Positions 57,177-64,000 of a DNA stretch of 64,000 nucleotides are shown here, piece after piece (positions within the stretch are counted from its first letter, which is position 1; the number at the start of each line of letters is the position of its first letter). The notes below the pieces were generated by a model. The model had not been told where the DNA came from. It ran no database searches and was given only the letters and a program-made list of their open reading frames with translations. Made by a program: the position numbers and the translations under genes. Source of the DNA: Fidelibacterota bacterium (GTDB lineage Bacteria; Fidelibacterota; Marinisomatia; SCGC-AAA003-L08; TS1B11); NCBI GenBank assembly GCA_004124295.1, contig SCKI01000013.1:29491-93490 (forward strand). The letters run 5' to 3'.

Positions 57177-59219
57177 CTACCAGATGCGGACCCGCTCATC
57201 CTTGGGCAGGTACATGCCGTCTCCCGGCTGTACATCGAAGGCCTTGTAAAAAATATCCATGTTGGATACGATACCGTTGACCCTGTATCGGGACGGGCTG
57301 TGGGAATCGATAACCAGCCTTCGCCGGAGTTCGTCATCCCGGTAAAGACGACGCCAGATCTGGGCCCAGCCGATCAGGAAGCGTTGGTCCCCTGTCAGGC
57401 CGTCCAGTACCGGCGCTGGCATGCCTTTCAGGCTCGACCGGTAGGCGCTGTGGGCGATGAGCATGCCACCCAGGTCGCCGATATTTTCACCCAGGGTCAG
57501 CCGGCCGTTCACATATAGGCTGTCGATGGGATTGTAGCGGTTGTACTGCTCAACCATTACGTCGGACCGGCGCTCGAATTCGGCTTCATCCTGCGGGGTC
57601 CACCATTCGCGCAAATTGCCGTTTCCATCGCTCTTACGGCCCTGGTCATCAAAACCGTGGCTGATCTCATGCCCAATGACAGCCCCGATGGCGCCATAGT
57701 TCACCGCATCATCCGCTGCCAGGTTAAAGAACGGCGGCTGCAGAATGGCGGCGGGGAAAACGATCTCGTTCATGGTGGAACTGTAGTAGGCATTGACCGT
57801 CTGGGGGCTCATACGCCATTCGTCACGGTCGATGGGACCGCCCAGCCTGTTGATCTGCCGCCAGTGCCCGAACTGGTTGGCCCGCACGACATTGCCGATC
57901 AGATCACCGGATTCAATGGTCAGGGCCGAGTAGTCGCGCCACACATCGGGGTAACCGATTTTGGTGTTGAACTTGTGCAACTTGGCCCGGGCCTCGGTCT
58001 TGGTCTCCGCGCCCATCCAGTCCAGGCCCTCCAGTTTGTCAAGGAAGCCATCCTTGAGATTCTCGACCAACTGCACCATGCGGGTTTTGGCTTCGGCTGG
58101 GAAGTACCGCTCTACATAAATCTTGCCCACCGCCTCGCCAAGGATATTTCCGACCAGATTGACCCCCCGCTTCCAGCGCGGCGAGTTCTCGGCGGTGCCT
58201 TGCAGGGTGCGCCCGGAGAAATCGAACCTCGCCGCGACGAAATCGGAGCTGAGGTAGGGAGCCGCGCCATGCAGCAGCTTGAAGGTCAGGTAGACTTTCC
58301 AGTCCGCGACCGGCACCTCGCCGTAGATCGCGTTGAAGCCGTCCAGGTAACTGGGTTGGCGCACGATGACCGATGTGACCGCACCGGCTCCGATGGCCTC
58401 CAGGTAGGCCGGCCAGCCGAAGGCGGGCGTTGCCGCGGCGAGTTCCGCCAAGGTCCGTTTGTTGTAGGTCTTGTCCCGGTTACGATTTTCGGCCCGGCTC
58501 CAATGATGCCCGGCGAGGTTTTTTTCGAGGGCCAGAATCATTTTTGCGTTTGTCTTGGGTTGGTCCTGGCCGGCGAGCGCCAGGAGCGTCGCGATATATT
58601 CCTGATAAGCCTGCCGTATCTCCTGGAACCGTTCCTCCTCCTTGAAGTAGTAGTCACGGTCCGGCAGCCCCAGACCTCCCTGGTTTACGTAAAGGGCATA
58701 ATTTTCGGCATCCTTGGCATCCTGGCCCACGAAAAAACCGAGCGGGTTCTGGAGACCGTTGATATCGTGATCGGCCAGCAGTTGCAGCAGCTCATTCCGG
58801 TTACCCACTTCGGCGATGGCTGCCAAGGCGTCCCGCAGCGGCGCCAGCCCCCTGGCCTCGATAGCCACCGTATCCAGAAAACTGCGGTAAAAATCGCCCA
58901 CCTTCTGGCCCTCGGAGCCGGGCGCTTGGCCCATGGCGGCAGATTCCTCGATAATTGTCCGCAGCCGGCGCTGGGACAACTCGGCCAGGACCGTAAAGGA
59001 ACCGTAATTGGAGCGGTCGGCAGGTATTTCGGTCGTCGTCAGCCAGGCGCCGTTCACGTAGCTGAAGAAATCGTCCTGTGGGCGGATGTTGGTGTCAAAG
59101 TTGCCCAGCTCCACACCCGATTCGGCGGCGCTATAATCGCCCGGCGCGGAGGCACAGCCCCCTATGAGCGCGACCCCCAGCAGCACAGCCATGAACATTA
59201 ATGAGGTGGTTCGGCGCAT
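57177..59219 (-). CDS. M13 family metallopeptidase (neprilysin-like), lipoprotein
   Basis: 680 residues. The signal with lipobox (VALIGGC) predicts a lipoprotein. The zinc site is H517-E518-xx-H521 in GAVIGHEISHGFDDQGRKSD, with the third ligand Glu in LGENIGDLGGMLIAHSAY. NAYYSSTMNEIVFPAAILQP is the substrate-binding NAxY motif. M13 enzymes cut short peptides outside the cytoplasm. The C-terminus ends YLPKDERVRIW, the usual family ending. Confidence 0.95.
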   Translation of the reverse strand: MRRTTSLMFMAVLLGVALIGGCASAPGDYSAAESGVELGNFDTNIRPQDDFFSYVNGAWLTTTEIPADRSNYGSFTVLAELSQRRLRTIIEESAAMGQAPGSEGQKVGDFYRSFLDTVAIEARGLAPLRDALAAIAEVGNRNELLQLLADHDINGLQNPLGFFVGQDAKDAENYALYVNQGGLGLPDRDYYFKEEERFQEIRQAYQEYIATLLALAGQDQPKTNAKMILALEKNLAGHHWSRAENRNRDKTYNKRTLAELAAATPAFGWPAYLEAIGAGAVTSVIVRQPSYLDGFNAIYGEVPVADWKVYLTFKLLHGAAPYLSSDFVAARFDFSGRTLQGTAENSPRWKRGVNLVGNILGEAVGKIYVERYFPAEAKTRMVQLVENLKDGFLDKLEGLDWMGAETKTEARAKLHKFNTKIGYPDVWRDYSALTIESGDLIGNVVRANQFGHWRQINRLGGPIDRDEWRMSPQTVNAYYSSTMNEIVFPAAILQPPFFNLAADDAVNYGAIGAVIGHEISHGFDDQGRKSDGNGNLREWWTPQDEAEFERRSDVMVEQYNRYNPIDSLYVNGRLTLGENIGDLGGMLIAHSAYRSSLKGMPAPVLDGLTGDQRFLIGWAQIWRRLYRDDELRRRLVIDSHSPSRYRVNGIVSNMDIFYKAFDVQPGDGMYLPKDERVRIW

Positions 59220-59504
59220 CAGCAGTTCCCCTTTGTTAGCGACAGCCCTCCGCCTGGCCTTGTCATTGGTATTACAAGTTTGGTCCGGAGATTACTACAA
59301 TGCCCGAGGATTTACAACGGCGCAACAGGGAGGCTACAACGGGTCCGGGCCTGCCAGCCAACGGGGGGGGGCGCCGGTCAATAACAAAGGCGCTACGCAC
59401 TGCGCCGGGCTTGGGCGAGTCGTTCAACCTGCCCACTAATGACACAGGGGCCAGGCGATGTAAATGTCCCAGCCGGGGTGGCCGGAATTTGTGACGAAGG
59501 ACCG
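59220..59504. other. 285-base gap
   Basis: No supported gene. It contains a run of eight G near 59364 and should hold the M13 peptidase promoter at its left side. I see no other element. Confidence 0.35.
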
Positions 59505-59735
59505 CTAGCCGTTCCAGTGGATTGTGCGGGCCACGGGATCGTACACCAGCAGGTATTTTTTCAGATGTGTTTCATGGTTGTTGAATGTGTATTCAATCTC
59601 CTCCTCCGACAGGCCGGACAGGCGGGATACATCCGAAACATGCCAGGCATGCCGGGCGCGTCCGGAGGAACGGGAGGTCAGCATGTCCTTGCGCAACACC
59701 CGGCGCATACGCAGGTAGGTGGGGCCGACACTCAT
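59505..59735 (-). CDS. Small hypothetical protein
   Basis: 76 residues from the ATG at 59735: MSVGPTYLRMRRVLRKDMLT, then HVSDVSRLSGLSEEEIEYTF and NNHETHLKKYLLVYDPVART. The 'SRLSGLSEEEIEYTF' stretch looks like a helix-turn-helix with a following helix. Start and the previous gene's stop overlap as ATGA. Not recognised. It could be a DNA-binding partner of the adjacent gene. Confidence 0.5.
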   Translation of the reverse strand: MSVGPTYLRMRRVLRKDMLTSRSSGRARHAWHVSDVSRLSGLSEEEIEYTFNNHETHLKKYLLVYDPVARTIHWNG

Positions 59736-60121
59736 GGGCACCACCCCCGGCAATAGCTGATGCCGCCGCAGATGTCGCATAACCGGCTGCGATGATAGGC
59801 GCAAAGTGACCGCTGGGCCCCTTCCGCCTCCGCGCAGGCCGGGCAATCAGACGGGGGCCGGAGAGCCCCGGTAACAGCCGGGGTCCACAACTGGGTTGCA
59901 ATCTGCTCGGGAATGAAAGCAGCATCACCATATAGCCGGACAACATATTCCCAACGATCCGCCTTGCTCCAGCGGCGGATAGTCTTGAATGCCGGCAGGA
60001 TGTCCGGCAGCGCCGGGGATTGTCGCAGGGGAGCGTTGAGGGGAACGTTGCGGGGAGGCTTTCGGGCTGGTGAACCGGCCGGGGAGCGGTTTAATGAGGG
60101 AGCGATGCAGGGAAATTGCAA
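59732..60121 (-). CDS. Cys-rich small protein divergent from LexA-like gene
   Basis: 129 residues from a TTG at 60121. A Pro/Arg-rich beginning, then IRRWSKADRWEYVVRLYGDA and a Cys-rich tail: CPACAEAEGAQRSLCAYHRS and LCDICGGISYCRGWC, i.e. several CxxC pairs likely to bind zinc. Start is uncertain, as no ribosome binding site is visible. It faces the LexA-like repressor across 80 bases and so is probably under its control. Confidence 0.5.
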   Translation of the reverse strand: MQFPCIAPSLNRSPAGSPARKPPRNVPLNAPLRQSPALPDILPAFKTIRRWSKADRWEYVVRLYGDAAFIPEQIATQLWTPAVTGALRPPSDCPACAEAEGAQRSLCAYHRSRLCDICGGISYCRGWCP

Positions 60122-60201
60122 TGTCGATTATCCTGATTTAAGTTGTTTATAGCTGTGGATAATTGTACATTATGATAGAATTATAGTCAAGAGGAATTTA
60201 C
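60122..60201. promoter_or_regulatory. Divergent promoter/operator region
   Basis: An 80-base AT-rich stretch, unlike the GC-rich surroundings. ATAAT-TGTAC-ATTAT at 60159-60173 is a palindrome and may be the repressor site. A TTGTTT/TACATT pair spaced 17 bases points toward the LexA-like gene. Confidence 0.5.
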
Positions 60202-60915
60202 ATGAATGAAGGCGAAAAATCTGCAGCCGGCCTCGCAGAACGGATCAGAGCGGCGCGCGGAACCAGGACCCAGGCACAACTGGCGGCAGAGGCAAAATTA
60301 TCCCGCCAGTCCATCGTGAACTACGAGAGCGGCCAGACCATGCCATCCGCGGATGCGCTGGCCCGTATCAGCAAGGCCACCGGCGCCTCCCTCGACTACC
60401 TGGTCTGGGGGACCCCGTCCGCACTTGAGGGACCCGTTCCCGAAGGGGCCTTCCACTCCCCGCCGGCGGACACATCACTGCCGCCTATCCCGGTGATCGT
60501 GCTGGGCCGGGCCGGGCCGGAAGGGGCCAATCCCTACCAGCTGCGCCCCATACCGGTGGACTATAATCAGCGTCCCAAAGTAGGCGACTACTGGCGCGGC
60601 GATGGCGACGAAACCCTCACCCGGCCGGAAGATGTCAAGGACATTACCGCCTACGCGGTGCTGGTGGAGGGCGACAGTATGCTGCCCATGCTGAAGCCAG
60701 GGCACCGGGTCATCGCCAGCCCCATCAAACAGGTGGTGAACGGCGACGCCGCCGTGGTGCGCACCCGGGACAATCAGACCATGATAAAGATTGTGTACTT
60801 CGAAGGTGATTCCGTCCGCCTGGCCTCACTCAATCCCGCTTACGAGGACCTGACCCTGCCGATGTCGGATATCGACTTCTGCCATGCCGTGGTGTGGGCG
60901 AAGATTAAAAGATAG
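60202..60915 (+). CDS. LexA/CI-like repressor: XRE HTH plus S24 peptidase domain
   Basis: 237 residues. The N-terminal helix-turn-helix is RIRAARGTRTQAQLAAEAKL and SRQSIVNYESGQTMPSADAL. The C-terminal S24 domain has the Ser159 motif YAVLVEGDSMLPMLKPGHRV and Lys196 (TMIKIVYFEGDSVRL), with a candidate A104-G105 self-cleavage site in LGRAGPEG. Such proteins are cleaved when RecA filaments form and release SOS or prophage genes. A good ribosome binding site (AGAGGAA, 7 bases before ATG) is present. It may be a phage-derived regulator of the two small divergent genes. Confidence 0.9.
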   Translation: MNEGEKSAAGLAERIRAARGTRTQAQLAAEAKLSRQSIVNYESGQTMPSADALARISKATGASLDYLVWGTPSALEGPVPEGAFHSPPADTSLPPIPVIVLGRAGPEGANPYQLRPIPVDYNQRPKVGDYWRGDGDETLTRPEDVKDITAYAVLVEGDSMLPMLKPGHRVIASPIKQVVNGDAAVVRTRDNQTMIKIVYFEGDSVRLASLNPAYEDLTLPMSDIDFCHAVVWAKIKR

Positions 60916-60923
60916 GAGGTAAA

Positions 60924-61286
60924 ATGAAACGCTTACTACCGTTACTGCTGCTGCTGGCCCCGCTGCTGGCGCAAAACAGTACAGACTATTATTTTGAAGG
61001 ACAGGCTGCAGCCAACGAGGATTACACGGGTGACGGGGTGTTGCTGGCTGGCCTAACTGCCGGCCTATTTACAGGATTTATCGGGTGGGGCATCGGGTAT
61101 GTAATGCTATCCTACACGGCTATTGAAGTGCCCTACCTGGGGTATCGGGACCTTAATGAGCAGGGTCGCCTGGACTACCGGGAGGGATACCGTTTTACCG
61201 TGCTCAAAAAGAGGAGCGAAAAATTTAATCTTGGGGCGGCTTATGGCTCGGCGGTACTTCTGGTGGTTTACCTCGTCACCAGATAA
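60924..61286 (+). CDS. Secreted small membrane protein
   Basis: 120 residues: signal peptide (MKRLLPLLLLLAPLLAQNS), then GVLLAGLTAGLFTGFIGWGI and a C-terminal helix (FNLGAAYGSAVLLVVYLVTR). It starts 8 bases after the LexA-like gene, with AGGAGG 5 bases before the ATG. No family recognised. Confidence 0.6.
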   Translation: MKRLLPLLLLLAPLLAQNSTDYYFEGQAAANEDYTGDGVLLAGLTAGLFTGFIGWGIGYVMLSYTAIEVPYLGYRDLNEQGRLDYREGYRFTVLKKRSEKFNLGAAYGSAVLLVVYLVTR

Positions 61287-61401
61287 TTAAAGATCGCCTC
61301 CGCTTCAATGGCCTCCATCCACCCCTATCCCAAAATCCAAGTGATCACCTCGTGATCATTCGGGGGGTATTTGTAGCAGACTGAAGCGGTTAGCCGTAGC
61401 C

Positions 61402-61430
61402 AAAAACCGGTCCATCAGGAGCCGGTTTCT
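61402..61430 (-). terminator. Terminator behind tRNA-Gln
   Basis: Minus strand AAACCGG-loop-CCGGTTT followed by TTG: a 7-bp stem and five T in all, about 30 bases after the tRNA-Gln 3' end. Confidence 0.75.
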
Positions 61431-61458
61431 CGTCGGAAGGTTCGTTTTTCATCGGGTG

Positions 61459-61529
61459 TTGGGGAACAGGGATTCGAACCCCGACTTTCTGATCCAGAGC
61501 CAGACGTCCTGCCATTAGACTATTCCCCA
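61459..61529 (-). tRNA. tRNA-Gln(CTG)
   Basis: 71 bases: TGGGGAA pairs with TTCCCCA, anticodon loop CTCTGGA with CTG reading CAG, T-arm CGGGG-TTCGAAT-CCCTG. CCA is not encoded. It is followed by a terminator hairpin. Confidence 0.93.
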
Positions 61530-61614
61530 GGCGTTGGCCTTACCGGCCGGCCGGTTCAGGCGCTCTGCAAGCTGGCCTGAATTTAGCGGAAAAGGCCCGG
61601 TTCAGGCAACCGCC

Positions 61615-62985
61615 CTAGCCCCGGGGCAGGGACCGCAGGAACCTGAGGAGCTCTTCCTCCTTCATGAAAACGACCGCCACCCTGGCCAGGGACGGCAGCA
61701 CATTCACATCCACATCGAATTCGTACTTCGTTTCCAGGTTCACCGTTTCCATACGCACGTCGACGCTGAAGCCGCTGGTGGTGATGGCCATCATCGACAC
61801 GAACCGGCGCTGACGGACCACCTTTACCGGACCATCGGGGAAGTAGCGCTCCCAGGACATATCGGGCGAATCGACGATGGCGGCCCGCAGGCGGCCTTGT
61901 TCATCCAGCATCTGCACCACCGGGATCACCCGGAAATCACCCCGCGCGATACTGCCCAAAAGGGCGGCCGAGAAATTGAACTTGCTGCGGTCGTAGCGGA
62001 TGAACCTCAGCCGTCCCTGCTCGCGGGTCGAAACGTAGGGCAGGGCATAGAGCATGTCCTCCAGCAGGGTCTGCTTGATCCGGTAGGTAACGGGAATGGT
62101 CAGGTAGACCCGTTCATTATTGTAAGGATCGACCTCGAGTCCCAACTCCCCAAGCTCAGCGGCATAGGGATTCTGGGCGACCCTTTTCAGCATATCCTCG
62201 AAAAGCGCCGTGTGGCGCGCCCTTTCCACCGGGAGGGCGCCTGAGCCTTCCAATTTAAAATCCCGGAAATATCTGTCGCCGTCCTGTTGCGTGCTGGAGG
62301 CCGGTTGCCGGAATCCCGAATAGACATCCATCGCTTCCTCAAGATCATCCAGGGCATGCAGCATATCCCGGGAGGCGGCCGGCGCCTGGGTGCCATAGCG
62401 TTGGGCAGGAGCGAGCAGGGCCAGCTCCTCTTCGGCGGCGGCGATTTCCTCACGTGCCAGGGGGGCTTCCAGGTCCACACCGCTATAATAGTCCAGCCGT
62501 TTCAGCATCTCGACTACCCGGCCGGTGAGCACCGAGTTGACCTGCGGAATATTGCCGTAGGGGGCCTCGACCCGCCCCAGCCCGAGACTGCTCCAGTCCC
62601 GGAGATCAAGGAACTGGATTTCCATCACCAACAGGGCGCCTTGCCGGTGGTAGGAGCCCATCAGGAGCAGGGAATTGCTGGCCAGAGCAAGTTTTCCGGG
62701 CCGCCCCGATTCCCTGGCCTCCAGGAACGGCCGGATGGAACCGGCATCTTTGGCGATGATGCGCTCCTCCGGCTCCATGCGCAGCAGAACCATATCCTTC
62801 AGCGCCTTGGAGAGCCAGTCGAGGCGGGCATCGCCTTCCAGATTATCGAAGTCGATGACAAACAGGGTCACCTTTTGCTGCTCGGAAGGCAGTTGGCCCT
62901 GCAGGGGCAGGCCCAGCGCCGCCAGCAAAGCCAAAAACAGCCCCCGCCGGCTCAAGGAACTTGAACCGCAATCAGTGGCGCGCAT
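61615..62985 (-). CDS. Secreted TolB-like protein
   Basis: 456 residues: signal-like start (SRRGLFLALLAALGLPLQGQ), then KVTLFVIDFDNLEGDARLDW and LSKALKDMVLLRMEPEERII, which is the TolB/FlgT-like N-terminal domain, third of its kind in this window. A helical middle and C-terminal strands with ETKYEFDVDVNVLPSLARVA follow. Probable periplasmic or outer-membrane location. It overlaps the membrane protein gene upstream by one base (TGATG). Confidence 0.7.
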   Translation of the reverse strand: MRATDCGSSSLSRRGLFLALLAALGLPLQGQLPSEQQKVTLFVIDFDNLEGDARLDWLSKALKDMVLLRMEPEERIIAKDAGSIRPFLEARESGRPGKLALASNSLLLMGSYHRQGALLVMEIQFLDLRDWSSLGLGRVEAPYGNIPQVNSVLTGRVVEMLKRLDYYSGVDLEAPLAREEIAAAEEELALLAPAQRYGTQAPAASRDMLHALDDLEEAMDVYSGFRQPASSTQQDGDRYFRDFKLEGSGALPVERARHTALFEDMLKRVAQNPYAAELGELGLEVDPYNNERVYLTIPVTYRIKQTLLEDMLYALPYVSTREQGRLRFIRYDRSKFNFSAALLGSIARGDFRVIPVVQMLDEQGRLRAAIVDSPDMSWERYFPDGPVKVVRQRRFVSMMAITTSGFSVDVRMETVNLETKYEFDVDVNVLPSLARVAVVFMKEEELLRFLRSLPRG

Positions 62986-63416
62986 CAGGTCTGCGTAGCT
63001 CCCCCACCTTTGTCTTTGGTATGTTTGATGTTCCCCGGCACTGTTACGACCTCCGTTGCTTCGACGACTCCAGCGGATTGCGAAATCTCCAGATCCTCCA
63101 GGGGCCGGCTGGAAAATGAAAATCCACCGCCCACCTGGGCCAGCAAATTATAGCCGGCCGCAGCCAGCACCGAAAAGAAGGTGGCGAAGATGCTATAGAT
63201 AAAGCCGGTGATGATGCTGGCCAGCAGTGCGGCAAAAATACCCACGCTCCCTGCGGCTGGCGGCACATCATAATATTCCGAGGCCAGGCTCATCAGCAGC
63301 GAACCCGCAAGAAGATAGACCAGGAACAGCAGCACGGCGCTCACCGCCCAAGCCAGGGGGAAAACGGTCCGGGCGACAGACCAGGCATCGATATGGGTCA
63401 ACAGATGTCGGGGCAT
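62985..63416 (-). CDS. DUF3566-like membrane protein
   Basis: 143 residues: IDAWSVARTVFPLAWAVSAV, LLFLVYLLAGSLLMSLASEY and GSVGIFAALLASIITGFIYS and IFATFFSVLAAAGYNLLAQV, i.e. two long hydrophobic helices separated by a periplasmic loop; this is the DUF3566 layout. The tail is polar. It is translated ahead of the TolB-like protein. Confidence 0.7.
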   Translation of the reverse strand: MPRHLLTHIDAWSVARTVFPLAWAVSAVLLFLVYLLAGSLLMSLASEYYDVPPAAGSVGIFAALLASIITGFIYSIFATFFSVLAAAGYNLLAQVGGGFSFSSRPLEDLEISQSAGVVEATEVVTVPGNIKHTKDKGGGATQT

Positions 63417-63611
63417 GGAGTTAAATATAGACCGGTGGGGGTTATGGTCTCAACCGGTTTTCGGGCGGAGAGCTGGGGCTTGATAATGATCGCCGCAAGT
63501 TGGGGGCATCAACCGGTGTCTGGATGATATACTCTGTCTTGTCCGGCACTAAACCTGGTATGAGCACGAATGGGCTAAGCGCGGCGATAAATTGGGACGC
63601 GGGGTAAGATA
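63417..63611. other. 195-base gap
   Basis: No gene or clear element seen. Confidence 0.35.
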
Positions 63612-64000
63612 TCAGCTTATACCCGCCTCCAGCGCAGCCAACCGCTTTATCGCGTCATCTACCATGGGTTGTAATTCCGGATCACAATTTTTCCATAGTT
63701 CTATAAACCTGGAGTAATGCCTCGCCGCCTCCCCGTACTCTCCCAGCCGCTGGTAAATCTCGCCCTGCCGGAGGTGCGCCAGGGGCATATGCACTTGCTC
63801 ATACACCGATGTCCCGGCCAGGCTGCCATACCATCGTAGTGCTTCGCGATCCCGGCCTACCTCACGCAACAGCTCTGCTCTGCTGAAGCGCTCGTAAACC
63901 TGGGAGCAGAATGGAGAGCTATCCGCCAGATTATACCACATCTCAGTGCGAATCTGCTCCAGCGATTGGAGCGCCTCGTCAGTATGGCCTTGAAATAATT
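63612..64000 (-). CDS. TPR-domain protein (C-terminal part, runs off window)
   Basis: The frame is open to the window edge, so only the last 128 or so residues are seen: DEALQSLEQIRTEMWYNLAD, FSRAELLREVGRDREALRWY, LRQGEIYQRLGEYGEAARHY and SRFIELWKNCDPELQPMVDD and AIKRLAALEAGIS. The last segment matches the usual end of TPR proteins that follow a kinase or TolB-like domain. The N-terminal domain is outside the window. Confidence 0.8.
   Translation of the reverse strand, partial: LFQGHTDEALQSLEQIRTEMWYNLADSSPFCSQVYERFSRAELLREVGRDREALRWYGSLAGTSVYEQVHMPLAHLRQGEIYQRLGEYGEAARHYSRFIELWKNCDPELQPMVDDAIKRLAALEAGIS

Noticed and set aside
1..64000. TGA as a sense codon (Trp or Gly code) throughout
   Set aside because: Many genes end in TGA with ATGA or TGATG overlaps onto well-placed starts, so TGA is a normal stop here.
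1..64000. CRISPR arrays, rRNA genes and insertion sequences
   Set aside because: No regularly spaced repeats, no rRNA sequence and no transposase were seen.

Overview
The window is a high-GC bacterial chromosome segment. It carries a compact minus-strand housekeeping block, seven tRNA genes, a phage-type morphogenesis cluster and several small accessory cassettes. The gene style (repeated TolB/CsgG-like 'DFDG' secreted proteins, DUF5683 membrane proteins, a TPR protein with an N-terminal membrane segment, FecR-type outer-membrane protein, ATGA-coupled genes) suggests an FCB-group lineage, with Neomarinimicrobiota (Marinimicrobia/SAR406) as my best guess. There is no rRNA in the window, so this stays an inference.

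Layout. 1-13.4 kb: sodium-symporter fragment, DUF5683 protein, RidA, TolB-like protein, gcvPB, alaS, recX, recA, thpR, cinA, pgpA, pgsA, recR, ybaB and dnaX, almost all on the minus strand and many overlapping by 4 bases. 13.5-21.2 kb: tRNA-Ala, envelope proteins, a SelW-like selenoprotein, a FecR outer-membrane protein, a two-domain glycosyltransferase and an ArsR/YCII pair. 21.3-30.7 kb: three tRNA-Ser genes, each followed by a remnant copy of its own 3' end, plus argH, argG, a TolB-like protein, a TPR protein cut by an in-frame TGA, a second predicted selenoprotein (DUF3179-like), tadA, tRNA-Arg(ACG) and tRNA-Glu. 30.8-33.8 kb: TetR with an SRPBCC protein, a secreted SnoaL-like protein, and an AT-rich three-gene HEPN cassette. 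34.2-52.0 kb: a tailed-phage structural cluster from terS to a LamG tail protein, interrupted at 45.6-48.7 kb by toxin-antitoxin genes and an odd transglycosylase pair. 52.1-64 kb: deacetylase and acyltransferase genes, an SDR, an M13 peptidase, a LexA-like repressor facing two small Cys-containing genes, tRNA-Gln and more envelope proteins.

Most notable. Two genes are interrupted by UGA codons that fit selenocysteine. One is a SelW-like CxxU protein; the other is a DUF3179-like protein with a UxxC motif and a hairpin whose loop reads GGUCU, as in E. coli fdhF. All three tRNA-Ser genes, and none of the four other tRNAs, carry a downstream element that rebuilds a T-arm and duplicates the tRNA 3' end; in one case the duplicate leads directly into a degenerate GIY-YIG-like gene. 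The phage cluster has head and tail genes but no visible integrase, replication or lysis genes. It also holds a tail-chaperone extension with no normal start codon, an amber-interrupted brnT next to an intact brnA, and a toxin-antitoxin cassette bounded by direct repeats of about 60 bases.
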